64,000 nucleotides of DNA, taken from assembly GCA_023667315.1 (NCBI GenBank), contig JAMPAI010000001.1, positions 304,820 to 368,819 of the forward strand, written 5' to 3'. Both the position numbers and the translations under genes were made by a program. Positions 19,182-27,834 of the stretch are shown here, one piece after another. Source of the DNA: Ruminococcus flavefaciens. Its GTDB lineage: Bacteria; Bacteroidota; Bacteroidia; Bacteroidales; P3. How positions within the stretch are numbered: position 1 is the stretch's first letter; each line of letters begins with the position of its first letter. Below the pieces are notes generated by a model. It was not told the DNA's origin and ran no database searches. It was given only the letters and a program-made list of their open reading frames with translations.

Positions 19182-20849
19182 TTAGTTGTCGGCGTTTGTG
19201 TAATCGTCGCCTTCAATGGGAAGGGTTACGGTCGGACTGTAGGTATCGCCTTGTTTTTCATCCCAGGCGTTATTCTGCCAGTTTCCGGATTTATCATTGC
19301 CGTTGTCGCCAAGACCCTTCTTCCATTGTTCGGTGGAAGTTTCACCGTAAGGAATAGGCAAGGCAAACGTGGACAGAGGATAGTTCTTGAAGTGAGTCGG
19401 GAATTTCTTGCTTTCGGAGGAACCTTCACGGGTCAGGCGGGCACCGTTGCGGCGCAGGTCGGACCAGCGGTGTCCTTCGCACAAGAATTCGCGGGCGTTT
19501 TCATCCAAAATGGTCTGCATGATGTCTTCTTCTCCCAACTTGTATTTGGCTTCCATCTTTTCCAGATCGCCGGCAATGGAAGTGTCGCGAACTCCAAGAA
19601 CCTGCAACAAGGCTTCTTTGGCTCCGGGATAATCCTTTAAGGCGGCACGGGCTTCAGCCTGAACCATATAGATTTCGGGAACACGCAAGAGAGGTACATT
19701 GAAGACCGCGTTTTCGTTGGGATACTTCATGCAGTACGACTTCATATTGCCGGGCAGGGAATGAGTGCTTCCGTCATAGTGCAGGACATAGCGGATGTCG
19801 TCTTTGGAGAACAAACTGAGGGCATAGCTGCTGGGGTTGAAACCGTAGCTGCTGAACAGGTTTTGGAGCGAGTTGGCCGACAGGTTGTCCTGGTTGGTGT
19901 AGTTCAAACTCCAAACATCTTCGCTCGATAAGGTTGCGCCATATGCGTTAAGCAAGGCTTCCGGATTGGAAATCAAATTGCCGGAGGCCCCGGAAGGCAG
20001 GTTGGCCAACGCGTTGGCAGCTGCTTCGTCAGCTTTTTCATACTCGTGTTGAGCCAGGTAGATACGAGCCTGAATCATGTAAGCGGCGCACTGGGTGGGA
20101 TAGTAACGCGTTTCTCCGGCCAAGGTAAAGCTTTTGCTGCCGGATTCGTCGTAGTACTTGATGGCTTCCTCGATTTCGTCTTGCAGGAACTTGTAGGTAT
20201 CCTTCAAGGAGGAGATGTTGGCGGGATCGGTCAAGCCAAGAGGTTTGCCGGGCAGCAACATAATGCCCACCAATGTACCGGGCATATTGCCGGGTACATT
20301 ATAGTTGTTGTCGAAGGCGTACTCTTTTTTAGGAACGTTTACGTCCACGCAGAAGAACTGGGTGACAAAATATTCCGCATAGGCCTTGATGGTCAACGAA
20401 GCGGCGATGGCACTTTTCAGGTTATTCTTTTGCGTGTTCGTCATGGAAGCCGAGTCGCTGGCCAACTTTTTCTTGGCGGCCTCGATGGTACGCGCTGCAG
20501 CTGCGGCAATCTGGAAGCTGGCACCATACAAGGTTTCCACATCGGAGGTCGATTGGTTGATGTTCCATTCTTCCATATCCTTGAACGAACCGTTGCTACC
20601 GCGAACGGAAGTAATCATATCGGTCATGATATCCCCTATGACAGTGGCGTATTTTCCACCGAAACTGGAGGAGTACATCATACGCATCGTACCCACAACA
20701 GTGGAGGGAATCATGTCGGTAGTGGTCAGCACCATATTGGTGTCCAAAGCGGTGGTCGGCATTCTGTCCAGATACTCTTTCGAGCACGAGGACAGCAACA
20801 TGGCCGGAACCACGGCAACCAACAAAGCTATATCTTTAATCTTTTTCAT
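19182..20849 (-). CDS. SusD/RagB-like outer-membrane lipoprotein
   Basis: The 555-residue protein has a lipoprotein signal peptide (hydrophobic core then LSSC, lipid-attachment C22) and the SusD opening KEYLDRMPTTALD. The C-terminal part has the conserved LRVPEIYMVQAEARAAL and REFLCEGHRWSDLRRNG segments. SusD proteins form the lid over a SusC barrel and bind nutrients such as glycans or peptides at the surface. It lies 38 bases downstream of its susC partner and is read from the same promoter. No glycoside hydrolase, protease or regulator accompanies the pair, so its substrate is open; RagAB-type peptide import is one possibility. Confidence 0.95.
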   Translation of the reverse strand: MKKIKDIALLVAVVPAMLLSSCSKEYLDRMPTTALDTNMVLTTTDMIPSTVVGTMRMMYSSSFGGKYATVIGDIMTDMITSVRGSNGSFKDMEEWNINQSTSDVETLYGASFQIAAAAARTIEAAKKKLASDSASMTNTQKNNLKSAIAASLTIKAYAEYFVTQFFCVDVNVPKKEYAFDNNYNVPGNMPGTLVGIMLLPGKPLGLTDPANISSLKDTYKFLQDEIEEAIKYYDESGSKSFTLAGETRYYPTQCAAYMIQARIYLAQHEYEKADEAAANALANLPSGASGNLISNPEALLNAYGATLSSEDVWSLNYTNQDNLSANSLQNLFSSYGFNPSSYALSLFSKDDIRYVLHYDGSTHSLPGNMKSYCMKYPNENAVFNVPLLRVPEIYMVQAEARAALKDYPGAKEALLQVLGVRDTSIAGDLEKMEAKYKLGEEDIMQTILDENAREFLCEGHRWSDLRRNGARLTREGSSESKKFPTHFKNYPLSTFALPIPYGETSTEQWKKGLGDNGNDKSGNWQNNAWDEKQGDTYSPTVTLPIEGDDYTNADN

Positions 20850-20887
20850 AATCCTTTTTGTGTTTTAAATGTTAGCAATGCTTGCTG

Positions 20888-23800
20888 TTAAAAACCTACA
20901 TTAATACCGAAGGTGTAGTTTACGGGCACCGGATAGTTCGAGGTCTGAATGGCGCTCAAACCGGATTCGGGGTCGTAACCGCGGAAGTTCTTGCTGCAAG
21001 CAGTGAACAGGTTATCGATGCTGGCGTAGAAACGCAGGCTCTTCAAGAAAATCTTCTCGCAGTTTTTCTTGGAAAGCGTGTAACCCACAACGATAGACTT
21101 GATACGGAAGTAAGAACCGTCCGTACGGCAGTATGTACTCAAGTTGCGGGAGTTCTTGTTACCGCCCACCATAATCTGGGGAACATCCACATTGTCGCCG
21201 GGACGTTGCCAACGGTTGTCCATTACGTAGTACGTGGTAACGCGTCCCTGTTGGGTACCTTCGTTTTCGAGGTAGGTAAGGTCGTTCGACAGGAGGTAGT
21301 TGCCGGCGTTGTAGTTGAACTGGAGGCTGATATCCACGTTGTAGAAGTCGAAACGGGTCTGGAGACCACCGTAAACCTTGGGGTCGCTGGTGCCTACAAA
21401 ACGATAGGCGGCTTCACCGTAGTTGAACACGTATTGACCGTTCTGGCCATACCAACGCGGACGACCCGTGGCGGGATCGGCGCCGGCCCATTCGGGCATA
21501 TACAGCTGGGCGGAGGAACGGCCTTCGCGCAACAGACCGATGGTACCGTTACGGATATCGTTGCCACCGGGCAATTTCAGGATCTTGTTGTCGTTGGTGG
21601 TCAGGTTGAAGCCCAAGGTCCACTTGAAGTTCTTGCGGTTGATCAGCATGGCGCTCAACTGCAATTCAACCCCTTGGTTACGCATCTTGCCCACGTTGTA
21701 GGCGATGGAGCCGAAACCGGTACCATACGACAGAGGACGGCTGAAAATCATGTCTTTCGTAACGTCGTTATAGTAATCCAATTCGACGGTCAAGGCGTTG
21801 AAAATCGTGAATTCCAGACCTACGTCGAACTTGTTTCTCGATTCCCACTGCAGATCGGGGTTTTCCAGCTGCGAGGGGGCGAAACCAGTGATGCCGCCGT
21901 AACGCGAGGTGGCATATACACCGCGGGCCTGGTAGTAACCTACATTCTGGTTACCGGAGGTACCGTAGCTTACACGGATAGAAAGGTTGTTCAACCAGTT
22001 CTGGGTCGTGGCCATGAATTTTTCGCCCGTGATACGGTACTTGGCACCTACCGAGTAGAACGTACCCCAACGTTTGTCTTCACCGAAACGGGAAGAACCG
22101 TCGCGACGGACACTGGCCGATACATAGTAGCGGCTGTCGTAGTCGTATTCCACATTGGCGAAGTAGGAGGCCAGGGTGGCGTCGGCACGCACGGTAGAAC
22201 CGCTGGTTTCACCGGCATTGGCGATTTCCATCAGGTCGGGTACCGCGTAGTCGTTACCGGCAATAAAGCCTTCGTACTGATTGAAACGCTGCGCTTCCTG
22301 ACCAACCAGGATGTTGAAGTTGTTTTTCTTGATGGAGGGCATCCAGTTGATGGTGTTGGCGATGTTCATGTAAGCGATGCTCTGTTCATCCACCTGCATC
22401 AAACCGCCCAAACTGGAGCCTTGCGGGTTCACCACCTTAGACCATACGTTCTTTTCGCGCAAGTCAACGTAGTCGATACCGATCTTGGACTGAACGTACA
22501 GGTTTTTGTAGAGCTTAACACGCAGGTAGGGGCTGAACAAGGCCTTGTACTGCTGTTGGAAAGCCTCGTCGTGGTATTTGTCCTTACGCAGGGCCACCGG
22601 GTTGTAGCCGGAGGAGAAGGGGTTGGTGGTGGTGTTCCAGGTCTTTTTGCCATCCACTTCGGTGTAAACCGGGTCGGTAGGACGCATCATGGAAGCACCC
22701 CAGATAGGAGCCGCGTAAGCCAATTCGGTAGGAATGGTGTTGATTTCGGCATAGGCACCGCTTAAGTTAGCCCCGAAACTCAACCATTTGGTGGGATTGA
22801 TGTCCAGGTTCAAACGGGCGTTGTAACGGGTATAGTCGGAACCGATCACGATACCCTTGTTCTGGAAGTAACCCACCGAAGCGTAATAGTTAACGGTCTT
22901 GGTACCGCCGGAGGCCGAGATGGAGTAGTCTTGAATGATACCGTTGCGGGTAACTTCATCCCACCAGTCCGTGTTGGTCGTGCTGGCGATAGAATTGGGG
23001 TCCGTGAAGTCCAATCCCCAGTGCATGTTCTTGTAGTATTTCCAAACTTCAGCCCTGTTTTTATAAGCTTCTTTCAACGCACGGCTGCTGGCTGTGTTTT
23101 TGCGGGACTCGTAAAGGAAAGTCTGGAAGTCTTCCAGGTTTACCTTTTGGAAACGGTGCTTAACCATAGGAGGCGTGGCGATACCGATCTTGGCGTTCAG
23201 GGTAAAGTTGACCTTGCCTTCCTGACCCTTCTTGGTGGTAACCACGATAACCCCGTTGGAGGCACGCGAACCGTAGATAGAGGTGGCACTGGCGTCTTTC
23301 AACAACTGGATGCTTTCGATATCTTCAGGGTTCAAGGCAGCCAAGGGGTCGGTACCTTCACCGCCCGAATAGTCGCTCATACCCATGGCACCGGTTACGA
23401 TAGGCACCCCGTCGATTACGTACAAGGGGTCGTTACCGGAACTCAAAGAGCTCTTACCGCGGATACGCACCGTGGTGGACGAACCGGGCTGGCCGGAAGC
23501 GGTACTTACCTGCATACCGGGAACGCTACCCTGCAAGGAGTTGATGACGTTCGACTCGGTCTGGCGCTTTACCACTTCTTCGCCTACGGCCACGGCCGAA
23601 CCTACATTGTCCACTTTCTTGCGGACACCGTAGCCGCTACCGGAAATCTGAACTTCCTGCAACGCGATGGCCTGCGATTCCATAACCACATTGACCACGC
23701 CGCCGGTAATGGGCACTACCTTGTCTTTCATACCCATGGCCGAGAACTTGAGGTTCTTGGCATTGGCAGGAACGTTGTTCAATGTGTAAACCCCGTTAAG

Positions 23801-23968
23801 GTCGGTGGAAGTACCGATGGTGGTACCATCCACTTGAACAGCTACCATAGGCACGCCCATGGGGTCTTCCGCGCTGGTGACCTTCCCTGTTACGGTGCGC
23901 TGCCCCAAGGCCACGTTGGCCGCTCCCAAAAGGAAAAGGGACACCACAAAGAGCACTAGTTTTTTCAT
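20888..23968 (-). CDS. SusC/RagA-like TonB-dependent outer-membrane transporter
   Basis: The 1026-residue precursor has a signal peptide (about 1-22) and a carboxypeptidase-regulatory-like domain (about 24-100: TVTGKVTSAEDPMGVPM). A plug domain (about 115-245) carries SLQGSVPGMQV, the TTVRIRGKSSL signature and SIYGSRASNGVIVVTTKKG. The rest is a 22-strand barrel ending in an aromatic strand (NYTFGINVGF). It imports a substrate across the outer membrane using energy passed from TonB. It is the first gene of the two-gene susCD operon and has an upstream region of about 300 bases with a likely promoter. No N-terminal STN domain is seen, so anti-sigma signalling is unlikely. Confidence 0.95.
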   Translation of the reverse strand: MKKLVLFVVSLFLLGAANVALGQRTVTGKVTSAEDPMGVPMVAVQVDGTTIGTSTDLNGVYTLNNVPANAKNLKFSAMGMKDKVVPITGGVVNVVMESQAIALQEVQISGSGYGVRKKVDNVGSAVAVGEEVVKRQTESNVINSLQGSVPGMQVSTASGQPGSSTTVRIRGKSSLSSGNDPLYVIDGVPIVTGAMGMSDYSGGEGTDPLAALNPEDIESIQLLKDASATSIYGSRASNGVIVVTTKKGQEGKVNFTLNAKIGIATPPMVKHRFQKVNLEDFQTFLYESRKNTASSRALKEAYKNRAEVWKYYKNMHWGLDFTDPNSIASTTNTDWWDEVTRNGIIQDYSISASGGTKTVNYYASVGYFQNKGIVIGSDYTRYNARLNLDINPTKWLSFGANLSGAYAEINTIPTELAYAAPIWGASMMRPTDPVYTEVDGKKTWNTTTNPFSSGYNPVALRKDKYHDEAFQQQYKALFSPYLRVKLYKNLYVQSKIGIDYVDLREKNVWSKVVNPQGSSLGGLMQVDEQSIAYMNIANTINWMPSIKKNNFNILVGQEAQRFNQYEGFIAGNDYAVPDLMEIANAGETSGSTVRADATLASYFANVEYDYDSRYYVSASVRRDGSSRFGEDKRWGTFYSVGAKYRITGEKFMATTQNWLNNLSIRVSYGTSGNQNVGYYQARGVYATSRYGGITGFAPSQLENPDLQWESRNKFDVGLEFTIFNALTVELDYYNDVTKDMIFSRPLSYGTGFGSIAYNVGKMRNQGVELQLSAMLINRKNFKWTLGFNLTTNDNKILKLPGGNDIRNGTIGLLREGRSSAQLYMPEWAGADPATGRPRWYGQNGQYVFNYGEAAYRFVGTSDPKVYGGLQTRFDFYNVDISLQFNYNAGNYLLSNDLTYLENEGTQQGRVTTYYVMDNRWQRPGDNVDVPQIMVGGNKNSRNLSTYCRTDGSYFRIKSIVVGYTLSKKNCEKIFLKSLRFYASIDNLFTACSKNFRGYDPESGLSAIQTSNYPVPVNYTFGINVGF

Positions 23969-24070
23969 AAGAGCTGATTTGGATTGTGTATTTAAAAAAT
24001 TCGTTATTTAACCGTGTTCATTTTTGCTAAGGCACGCCACATTGGGCGTGCAACGCGCAACAGCAAGCGA

Positions 24071-24078
24071 CAAATTTA
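24071..24078 (-). promoter_or_regulatory. -7 box of the susCD operon
   Basis: The minus strand reads TAAATTTG, an exact TAnnTTTG match, about 103 bases upstream of the susC start. The -33 region is a poor match. Confidence 0.5.
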
Positions 24079-24226
24079 GGCAAATTTTCCATTACGGAAA
24101 AGGTGCCGGGGCTCCGGGTTTCTTAACAAAACTTAATGGGTTTGGCTAAATGGGTTGATTTTGTATGGATTGTAAATGTTAAGACGGTTGAAAAATAGTT
24201 AATAAATGTTAAAATTTTGGGAACCC

Positions 24227-24257
24227 CTTGTTTGGAATAAAAAAAGTTGTATCTTTG
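24227..24257 (+). promoter_or_regulatory. Promoter of tRNA-Arg
   Basis: TATCTTTG at 24250-24257 matches the -7 consensus, and CTTG at 24227-24230 lies 19 bases upstream in the -33 position. The tRNA begins 16 bases after the box. Confidence 0.7.
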
Positions 24258-24273
24258 CCCCCACAAAAAACGA

Positions 24274-24347
24274 GGCACCGTAGCTCAACTGAATAGAGCA
24301 TCTGACTACGGATCAGAAGGTTGCGGGTTTGAATCCCACCGGTGTCA
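24274..24347 (+). tRNA. tRNA-Arg (anticodon ACG)
   Basis: The 74-base gene folds as a cloverleaf. The acceptor stem is GGCACCG with CGGTGTC (one G-U pair), followed by discriminator A. The anticodon stem TCTGA/TCAGA encloses the loop CTACGGA, giving anticodon ACG, read after deamination as ICG for CGU, CGC and CGA. The T-loop is TTTGAAT. The CCA end is not encoded. A strong promoter precedes it and a terminator follows. Confidence 0.95.
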
Positions 24348-24373
24348 CATTTCATAGTTTTAGTTTTTGGTTG

Positions 24374-24405
24374 CCGGTCGTTCGTTCTGAACGGCCGGTT
24401 TTTTT
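24374..24405 (+). terminator. Terminator of tRNA-Arg
   Basis: A 10-bp stem (CCGGTCGTTC with GAACGGCCGG, one G-U pair) with a 5-base loop is followed by seven T residues. Confidence 0.85.
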
Positions 24406-24418
24406 ATGGATAATTCGG

Positions 24419-24426
24419 TAATTTTG
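24419..24426 (+). promoter_or_regulatory. -7 box of the YeiH-type transporter gene
   Basis: TAATTTTG is an exact TAnnTTTG match, 39 bases before the ATG and 13 bases after the tRNA terminator T-tract. Confidence 0.5.
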
Positions 24427-24465
24427 CCGGGTGGAATATCCGTTAAATAGTAAAGTATCAGAACT

Positions 24466-25512
24466 ATGGTGAAGCTCAGCGAATCGAAGGGCAATATGCT
24501 GCATGGCATACTCCTTATCGCCTTGTTTTCGTGCGCGGCCTTTTACATCGCCCAATTCCCGTTTATCCAGAAACTGTCTTTCAGCCCCCTTATCATAGGT
24601 ATCCTGCTGGGTATGCTGTACGCCAACAGCTTGCGCAACCGCCTGCCCGAAACCTGGGTGCCCGGCATTCAGTTCAGTGCCAAGCAGTTGCTGCGGCTCG
24701 GCATTATCCTCTACGGCTTCCGGCTTACGTTGGGCGACATCGTGGAGGTGGGTTGGAGCGCCCTGGCTGTGGATGCCGTCATCGTGGCCGGCACCATCCT
24801 CTTAGGGCTGGCCTTCGGCAAACTGCTCAAGATGGATAGGGACACGGCCCTGCTTACCTCGGTGGGCAGTTCCATCTGCGGGGCGGCGGCAGTTTTGGGG
24901 GCGGACGCCACGATTAGGCCCAAGCCTTACAAAACGGCGGTGGCGGTTTCCACGGTGGTTATTTTCGGCACGGTATCCATGTTCCTTTATCCCTTTCTGT
25001 ACAGGAACGGCTGGCTGAGCTTAGATCCGCAGCAGATGGGGCTTTACACGGGGGCGACCCTGCACGAGGTGGCGCACGTGGTGGGTGCGGGCAACGCGAT
25101 GGGCGAGGAAATACAGGACACGGCCACCATTGTCAAGATGATACGGGTCATGATGCTGGTGCCCGTGCTGTTGGTGCTGGCCTTTACCGTGCGCCCGGAA
25201 GAAGATACGGAAGCCCCCAAATTGCCCGAGGCCGGAGGTAAACGCAAGATAGCCATTCCCTGGTTCGCCTTTGTCTTTTTATTGGTGATATGCCTTAACT
25301 CGCTGAATCTCTTGCCCGAAGTCTGTATCGATTATATCAATTCGTTCGATACCTTCCTTTTAACGATGGCCATGACCGCCCTGGGAACCGAAACGAGTTT
25401 CGACAAGTTCAGGAAGGCTGGCCCCCGTCCGTTTCTGTTGGCGTTTTTGCTGTATATTTGGCTGTTCGCGGGCGGATACGCGCTGGTTCGCTATCTGGCG
25501 CCCCTCTTATAA
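24466..25512 (+). CDS. YeiH family (UPF0324) membrane protein, putative sulfate exporter
   Basis: The 348-residue protein has about ten to eleven membrane helices. The recognisable family stretches are IQFSAKQLLRLGIILYGFRL, LTSVGSSICGAAAVLGAD and GATLHEVAHVVGAG. The family is labelled putative sulfate exporter, but direct evidence for a substrate is thin. The Nfu-type iron-sulfur scaffold starts 18 bases downstream on the same strand, which hints at a tie to sulfur or cysteine metabolism. It has its own promoter after the tRNA terminator. Confidence 0.9.
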   Translation: MVKLSESKGNMLHGILLIALFSCAAFYIAQFPFIQKLSFSPLIIGILLGMLYANSLRNRLPETWVPGIQFSAKQLLRLGIILYGFRLTLGDIVEVGWSALAVDAVIVAGTILLGLAFGKLLKMDRDTALLTSVGSSICGAAAVLGADATIRPKPYKTAVAVSTVVIFGTVSMFLYPFLYRNGWLSLDPQQMGLYTGATLHEVAHVVGAGNAMGEEIQDTATIVKMIRVMMLVPVLLVLAFTVRPEEDTEAPKLPEAGGKRKIAIPWFAFVFLLVICLNSLNLLPEVCIDYINSFDTFLLTMAMTALGTETSFDKFRKAGPRPFLLAFLLYIWLFAGGYALVRYLAPLL

Positions 25513-25530
25513 AATATAAAGAAGAAAGAT

Positions 25531-25788
25531 ATGGATAGGCAGGAAATAAAACGATTGGAAGAAAAGGCGGAAAAAGCGGTGGTGGACAAGATAGCCCCTC
25601 CGCTGTTCGACGAATGCGCCGCCGAGGTTAAGTTTTATGAGATAACCGAAGAGGGCAAGGCCAAGCTTGGCCTGAAAACCACCTGCGGCAACTGCCCGCG
25701 CGCCCACGCCACCATAAAGCAGAGTGTGGAGGTGGCCTTGCGCACCATCCTGCCCGAAGTCACGGGCATAGAACCTTTCTTCTTGTAG
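25531..25788 (+). CDS. NifU-like (Nfu) C-terminal-domain protein
   Basis: The 85-residue protein is the stand-alone NifU C-terminal domain. The TTCGNCPRA motif provides C52 and C55, the pair that bridges a [4Fe-4S] cluster between two subunits. The downstream pattern TIKQSVEVALRTILPEV matches the family helix. Such proteins carry or transfer assembled iron-sulfur clusters in the cytoplasm. It lies 18 bases after the YeiH-type transporter and ends at a bidirectional terminator. Confidence 0.88.
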   Translation: MDRQEIKRLEEKAEKAVVDKIAPPLFDECAAEVKFYEITEEGKAKLGLKTTCGNCPRAHATIKQSVEVALRTILPEVTGIEPFFL

Positions 25789-25812
25789 CGTTTTTAACTT
25801 CTCCCGATAAGG

Positions 25813-25850
25813 CAAACGCCCCGAAAGTCCGATAACTTCCGGGGCGTTTG
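25813..25850. terminator. Bidirectional terminator
   Basis: An 11-bp perfect outer stem CAAACGCCCCG/CGGGGCGTTTG surrounds a partly paired loop. It serves the convergent Nfu and Omp28-like genes. Confidence 0.8.
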
Positions 25851-25883
25851 TGTACAAGGTCGGGGCAGGAGTAAAGCCTCGGT

Positions 25884-27740
25884 TTACCGGCGCTGCAGTT
25901 TGGTGCGGTAAACTTGTCGGGATGTACGTACTTCCAGGATATACAGGCCGGAAGGCAGCCTTTCCACATCGATTTCGGCGGTGTTCCCCTTTACGCGGAA
26001 CACTTCGATTCCATTAACCGACAGAATCCGTATGTGGAGTATCTTTCCGCAGTTTTCCAAACCGGCTATATGCACCGTGTTCCGGCAGGGGTTCGGGTAG
26101 ATATGGAGCGTGCCGGCATCCGTGCGTTCTAACGAAAGCGTGTCCGTAGGATTGGGATTGTCGGGAATCGTGTCGGCGGGGTCTTCGGGCAGGGTGGGGC
26201 GGTCGGGTTGGTTCGGGTCCACTGTTTCTGCCTTGCCGATACACAGCATGATGACGGCGCTGTCCTTGTATTTGCCGTCGAGTTCGGCAAAAATGCGGTC
26301 GTTCTTTTCGGTAAAGCGCACGAAGCCTTCGCCCGAACCGTTGTTGATGCCGTCGCGCTGCTTATCGTGAATGACAAAGGTGTGGCAGGCATCCGAGATA
26401 TGCAGGTTATAGGTGTGCAGTTCGGTGCCTCTCGAGGCCAGATCCTCATAAGGGCCGTCTTGGGCCACCGTATCCCCTTGCCCGTTCTTCAAGACCCACG
26501 AGATATCTGACCCGAAACGGTCTTGCTGCACGGCCAGGCTTATGTCGGGGTTCTCCGTAAGGCCGAAATGTTTTATGGCCGAACCCTCGGTGTACTGCGC
26601 CTGGCGGTTCAGGAACTCGCCTCCGTTTACCGACACGATGGAGAAATAGAGGGTTTCGTTGCGGTTGGCCTGGGCCAGGGCGATGGGCTGTGTTTCAACG
26701 TATGCGGATTCCCCGGCGGGTATGGGCCGGTCGAGGCTGTAGGTGTGCTGCGTGCTTTCTGCAACGCCCAGGCTTTCGAGCACCAGGCTTGAAATGGGCT
26801 CCGTGGAGAGATGATGGTTGTTTATGCGCACCGAAAAGCGCACGTCTTTGTTGCAGGTGTTCTGGGCAATCTGCACGGGGTCGGAGAGGTAGGCGATGCG
26901 GGCGGGGCGGTTCACGTCCTGTACCGTGACGGGGCAGACGTTCAAGATTTCCTCCTTGCTTTCAGACACGAAGGCGATAAGCTGCAGGTCGCACAGGTTC
27001 AGCTTTACCTTGCCTATCTTGGACGGCAGGGTCTTGGTGAAAGTCTTTTCGATCAAGGTGCCGTTTCCTTGCGGGTTTACTTCCTCGCCCCATTGTCCGG
27101 TAAGGAAGTCGCGGAAAACGTGCATGTGCAGGTAGCGGTCGTCGGGCGTTACCTGTGTCGGGTTCAGGTAGGAACCGTTCTGGTAGCCGATAATGCTGTC
27201 TTGTAGAACGGCCACGTGGATAAAGTTCTTCTGGGACGGCGTGCCCGTGTAGTACAGCTGCACCTTTACCGATAGTTCGCGCGTTTCCCAGTTCAGGATG
27301 GCTTGGGCGGCAATGTTCACGTAGGACGGCATGGCCAGAAGTTCGGCCGCGCGCTCATTCCAAACGTCCCGGTTGAGCGCCGTTGTGGTATTGGGAGCGA
27401 ATATATGGCGGTTCAGTGAACCTGTGGGAATGGACAAGGCGCTGGCCTGGAGAATCAGCTCTTCGCCGTAGGCGGTGCGCAAATCGATCTCGTTGGCCGA
27501 TACGGGGGCGGCAAGGCCGGTGCCGTGAACATTCATCAGAAATACCTGTTGCGGATGTTCGGCCATAAGTTCGGCCGCCCTTTTGTGGCCGTCGGGGCAG
27601 TTGCCGCAGTTTATGGCGGTATATTCTTCCAGCAAGACATTTCTGTTTTGTGGCACATCGCTTACAAAGCGAGTCTGGGCGTTGGCGGCAAAGAGACAGG
27701 AAAGCGCCGTCAGTGGCAGCAGGAAGCGGAGTTTTTTCAT
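25884..27740 (-). CDS. Omp28-like secreted protein with CxxC and T9SS sorting domain
   Basis: The 618-residue precursor starts with a signal peptide (MKKLRFLLPL, cut near NAQ); the longer in-frame extension upstream is rejected because it would bury the signal peptide. LLEEYTAINCGNCPDGHKRA places a thioredoxin-like C45-x-x-C48 at the start of the Omp28-type domain (about residues 30-240). Middle segments form beta-rich domains of unknown family. A Pro/Asp-rich linker (PDRPTLPEDPADTIPDNP) leads to the type A T9SS domain, which contains LHIYPNPCRNTV and LPSGLYILEVRTS. It is probably a surface-exposed protein; a redox role is suggested by the CxxC only. It follows the 1115-residue T9SS protein on the same strand. 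Confidence 0.88.
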   Translation of the reverse strand: MKKLRFLLPLTALSCLFAANAQTRFVSDVPQNRNVLLEEYTAINCGNCPDGHKRAAELMAEHPQQVFLMNVHGTGLAAPVSANEIDLRTAYGEELILQASALSIPTGSLNRHIFAPNTTTALNRDVWNERAAELLAMPSYVNIAAQAILNWETRELSVKVQLYYTGTPSQKNFIHVAVLQDSIIGYQNGSYLNPTQVTPDDRYLHMHVFRDFLTGQWGEEVNPQGNGTLIEKTFTKTLPSKIGKVKLNLCDLQLIAFVSESKEEILNVCPVTVQDVNRPARIAYLSDPVQIAQNTCNKDVRFSVRINNHHLSTEPISSLVLESLGVAESTQHTYSLDRPIPAGESAYVETQPIALAQANRNETLYFSIVSVNGGEFLNRQAQYTEGSAIKHFGLTENPDISLAVQQDRFGSDISWVLKNGQGDTVAQDGPYEDLASRGTELHTYNLHISDACHTFVIHDKQRDGINNGSGEGFVRFTEKNDRIFAELDGKYKDSAVIMLCIGKAETVDPNQPDRPTLPEDPADTIPDNPNPTDTLSLERTDAGTLHIYPNPCRNTVHIAGLENCGKILHIRILSVNGIEVFRVKGNTAEIDVERLPSGLYILEVRTSRQVYRTKLQRR

Positions 27741-27775
27741 CGTGTGTTCGGTTAGAAGGTTGGTTTGGAAAGTGT

Positions 27776-27815
27776 AAAAAAGAGAGGGGCGTTCCCATAG
27801 GGATGCGCCCCTCTC
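27776..27815 (-). terminator. Terminator between two T9SS cargo genes
   Basis: A stem of at least 10 bp (GAGAGGGGCG with CGCCCCTCTC) has an inner CCC/GGG pair and is followed on the minus strand by six T residues. It ends the transcript of the 1115-residue gene, so the Omp28-like gene needs its own promoter. Confidence 0.8.
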
Positions 27816-27834
27816 CGAGTGCAAGGAAAAACGG

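Larger units (their letters stand above)
23969..24273. other. Divergent intergenic region between susC and tRNA-Arg
   Basis: These 305 bases hold no credible gene. They contain the TAAATTTG box for susC on the minus strand, implying a leader of about 100 bases, and the tRNA-Arg promoter on the plus strand. The stretch 24120-24250 is markedly AT-rich. No riboswitch or regulatory-RNA fold was recognised in the susC leader. Confidence 0.6.

Noticed and set aside
20882-22765. A 627-codon open frame antisense to susC
   Set aside because: It is a shadow of the SusC coding sequence, with repetitive Val/Gly/His composition.
23969-24065. A riboswitch or structured leader upstream of susC
   Set aside because: The leader is about 100 bases long but shows no stem set that I can match to a known class; only short weak inverted repeats are visible.
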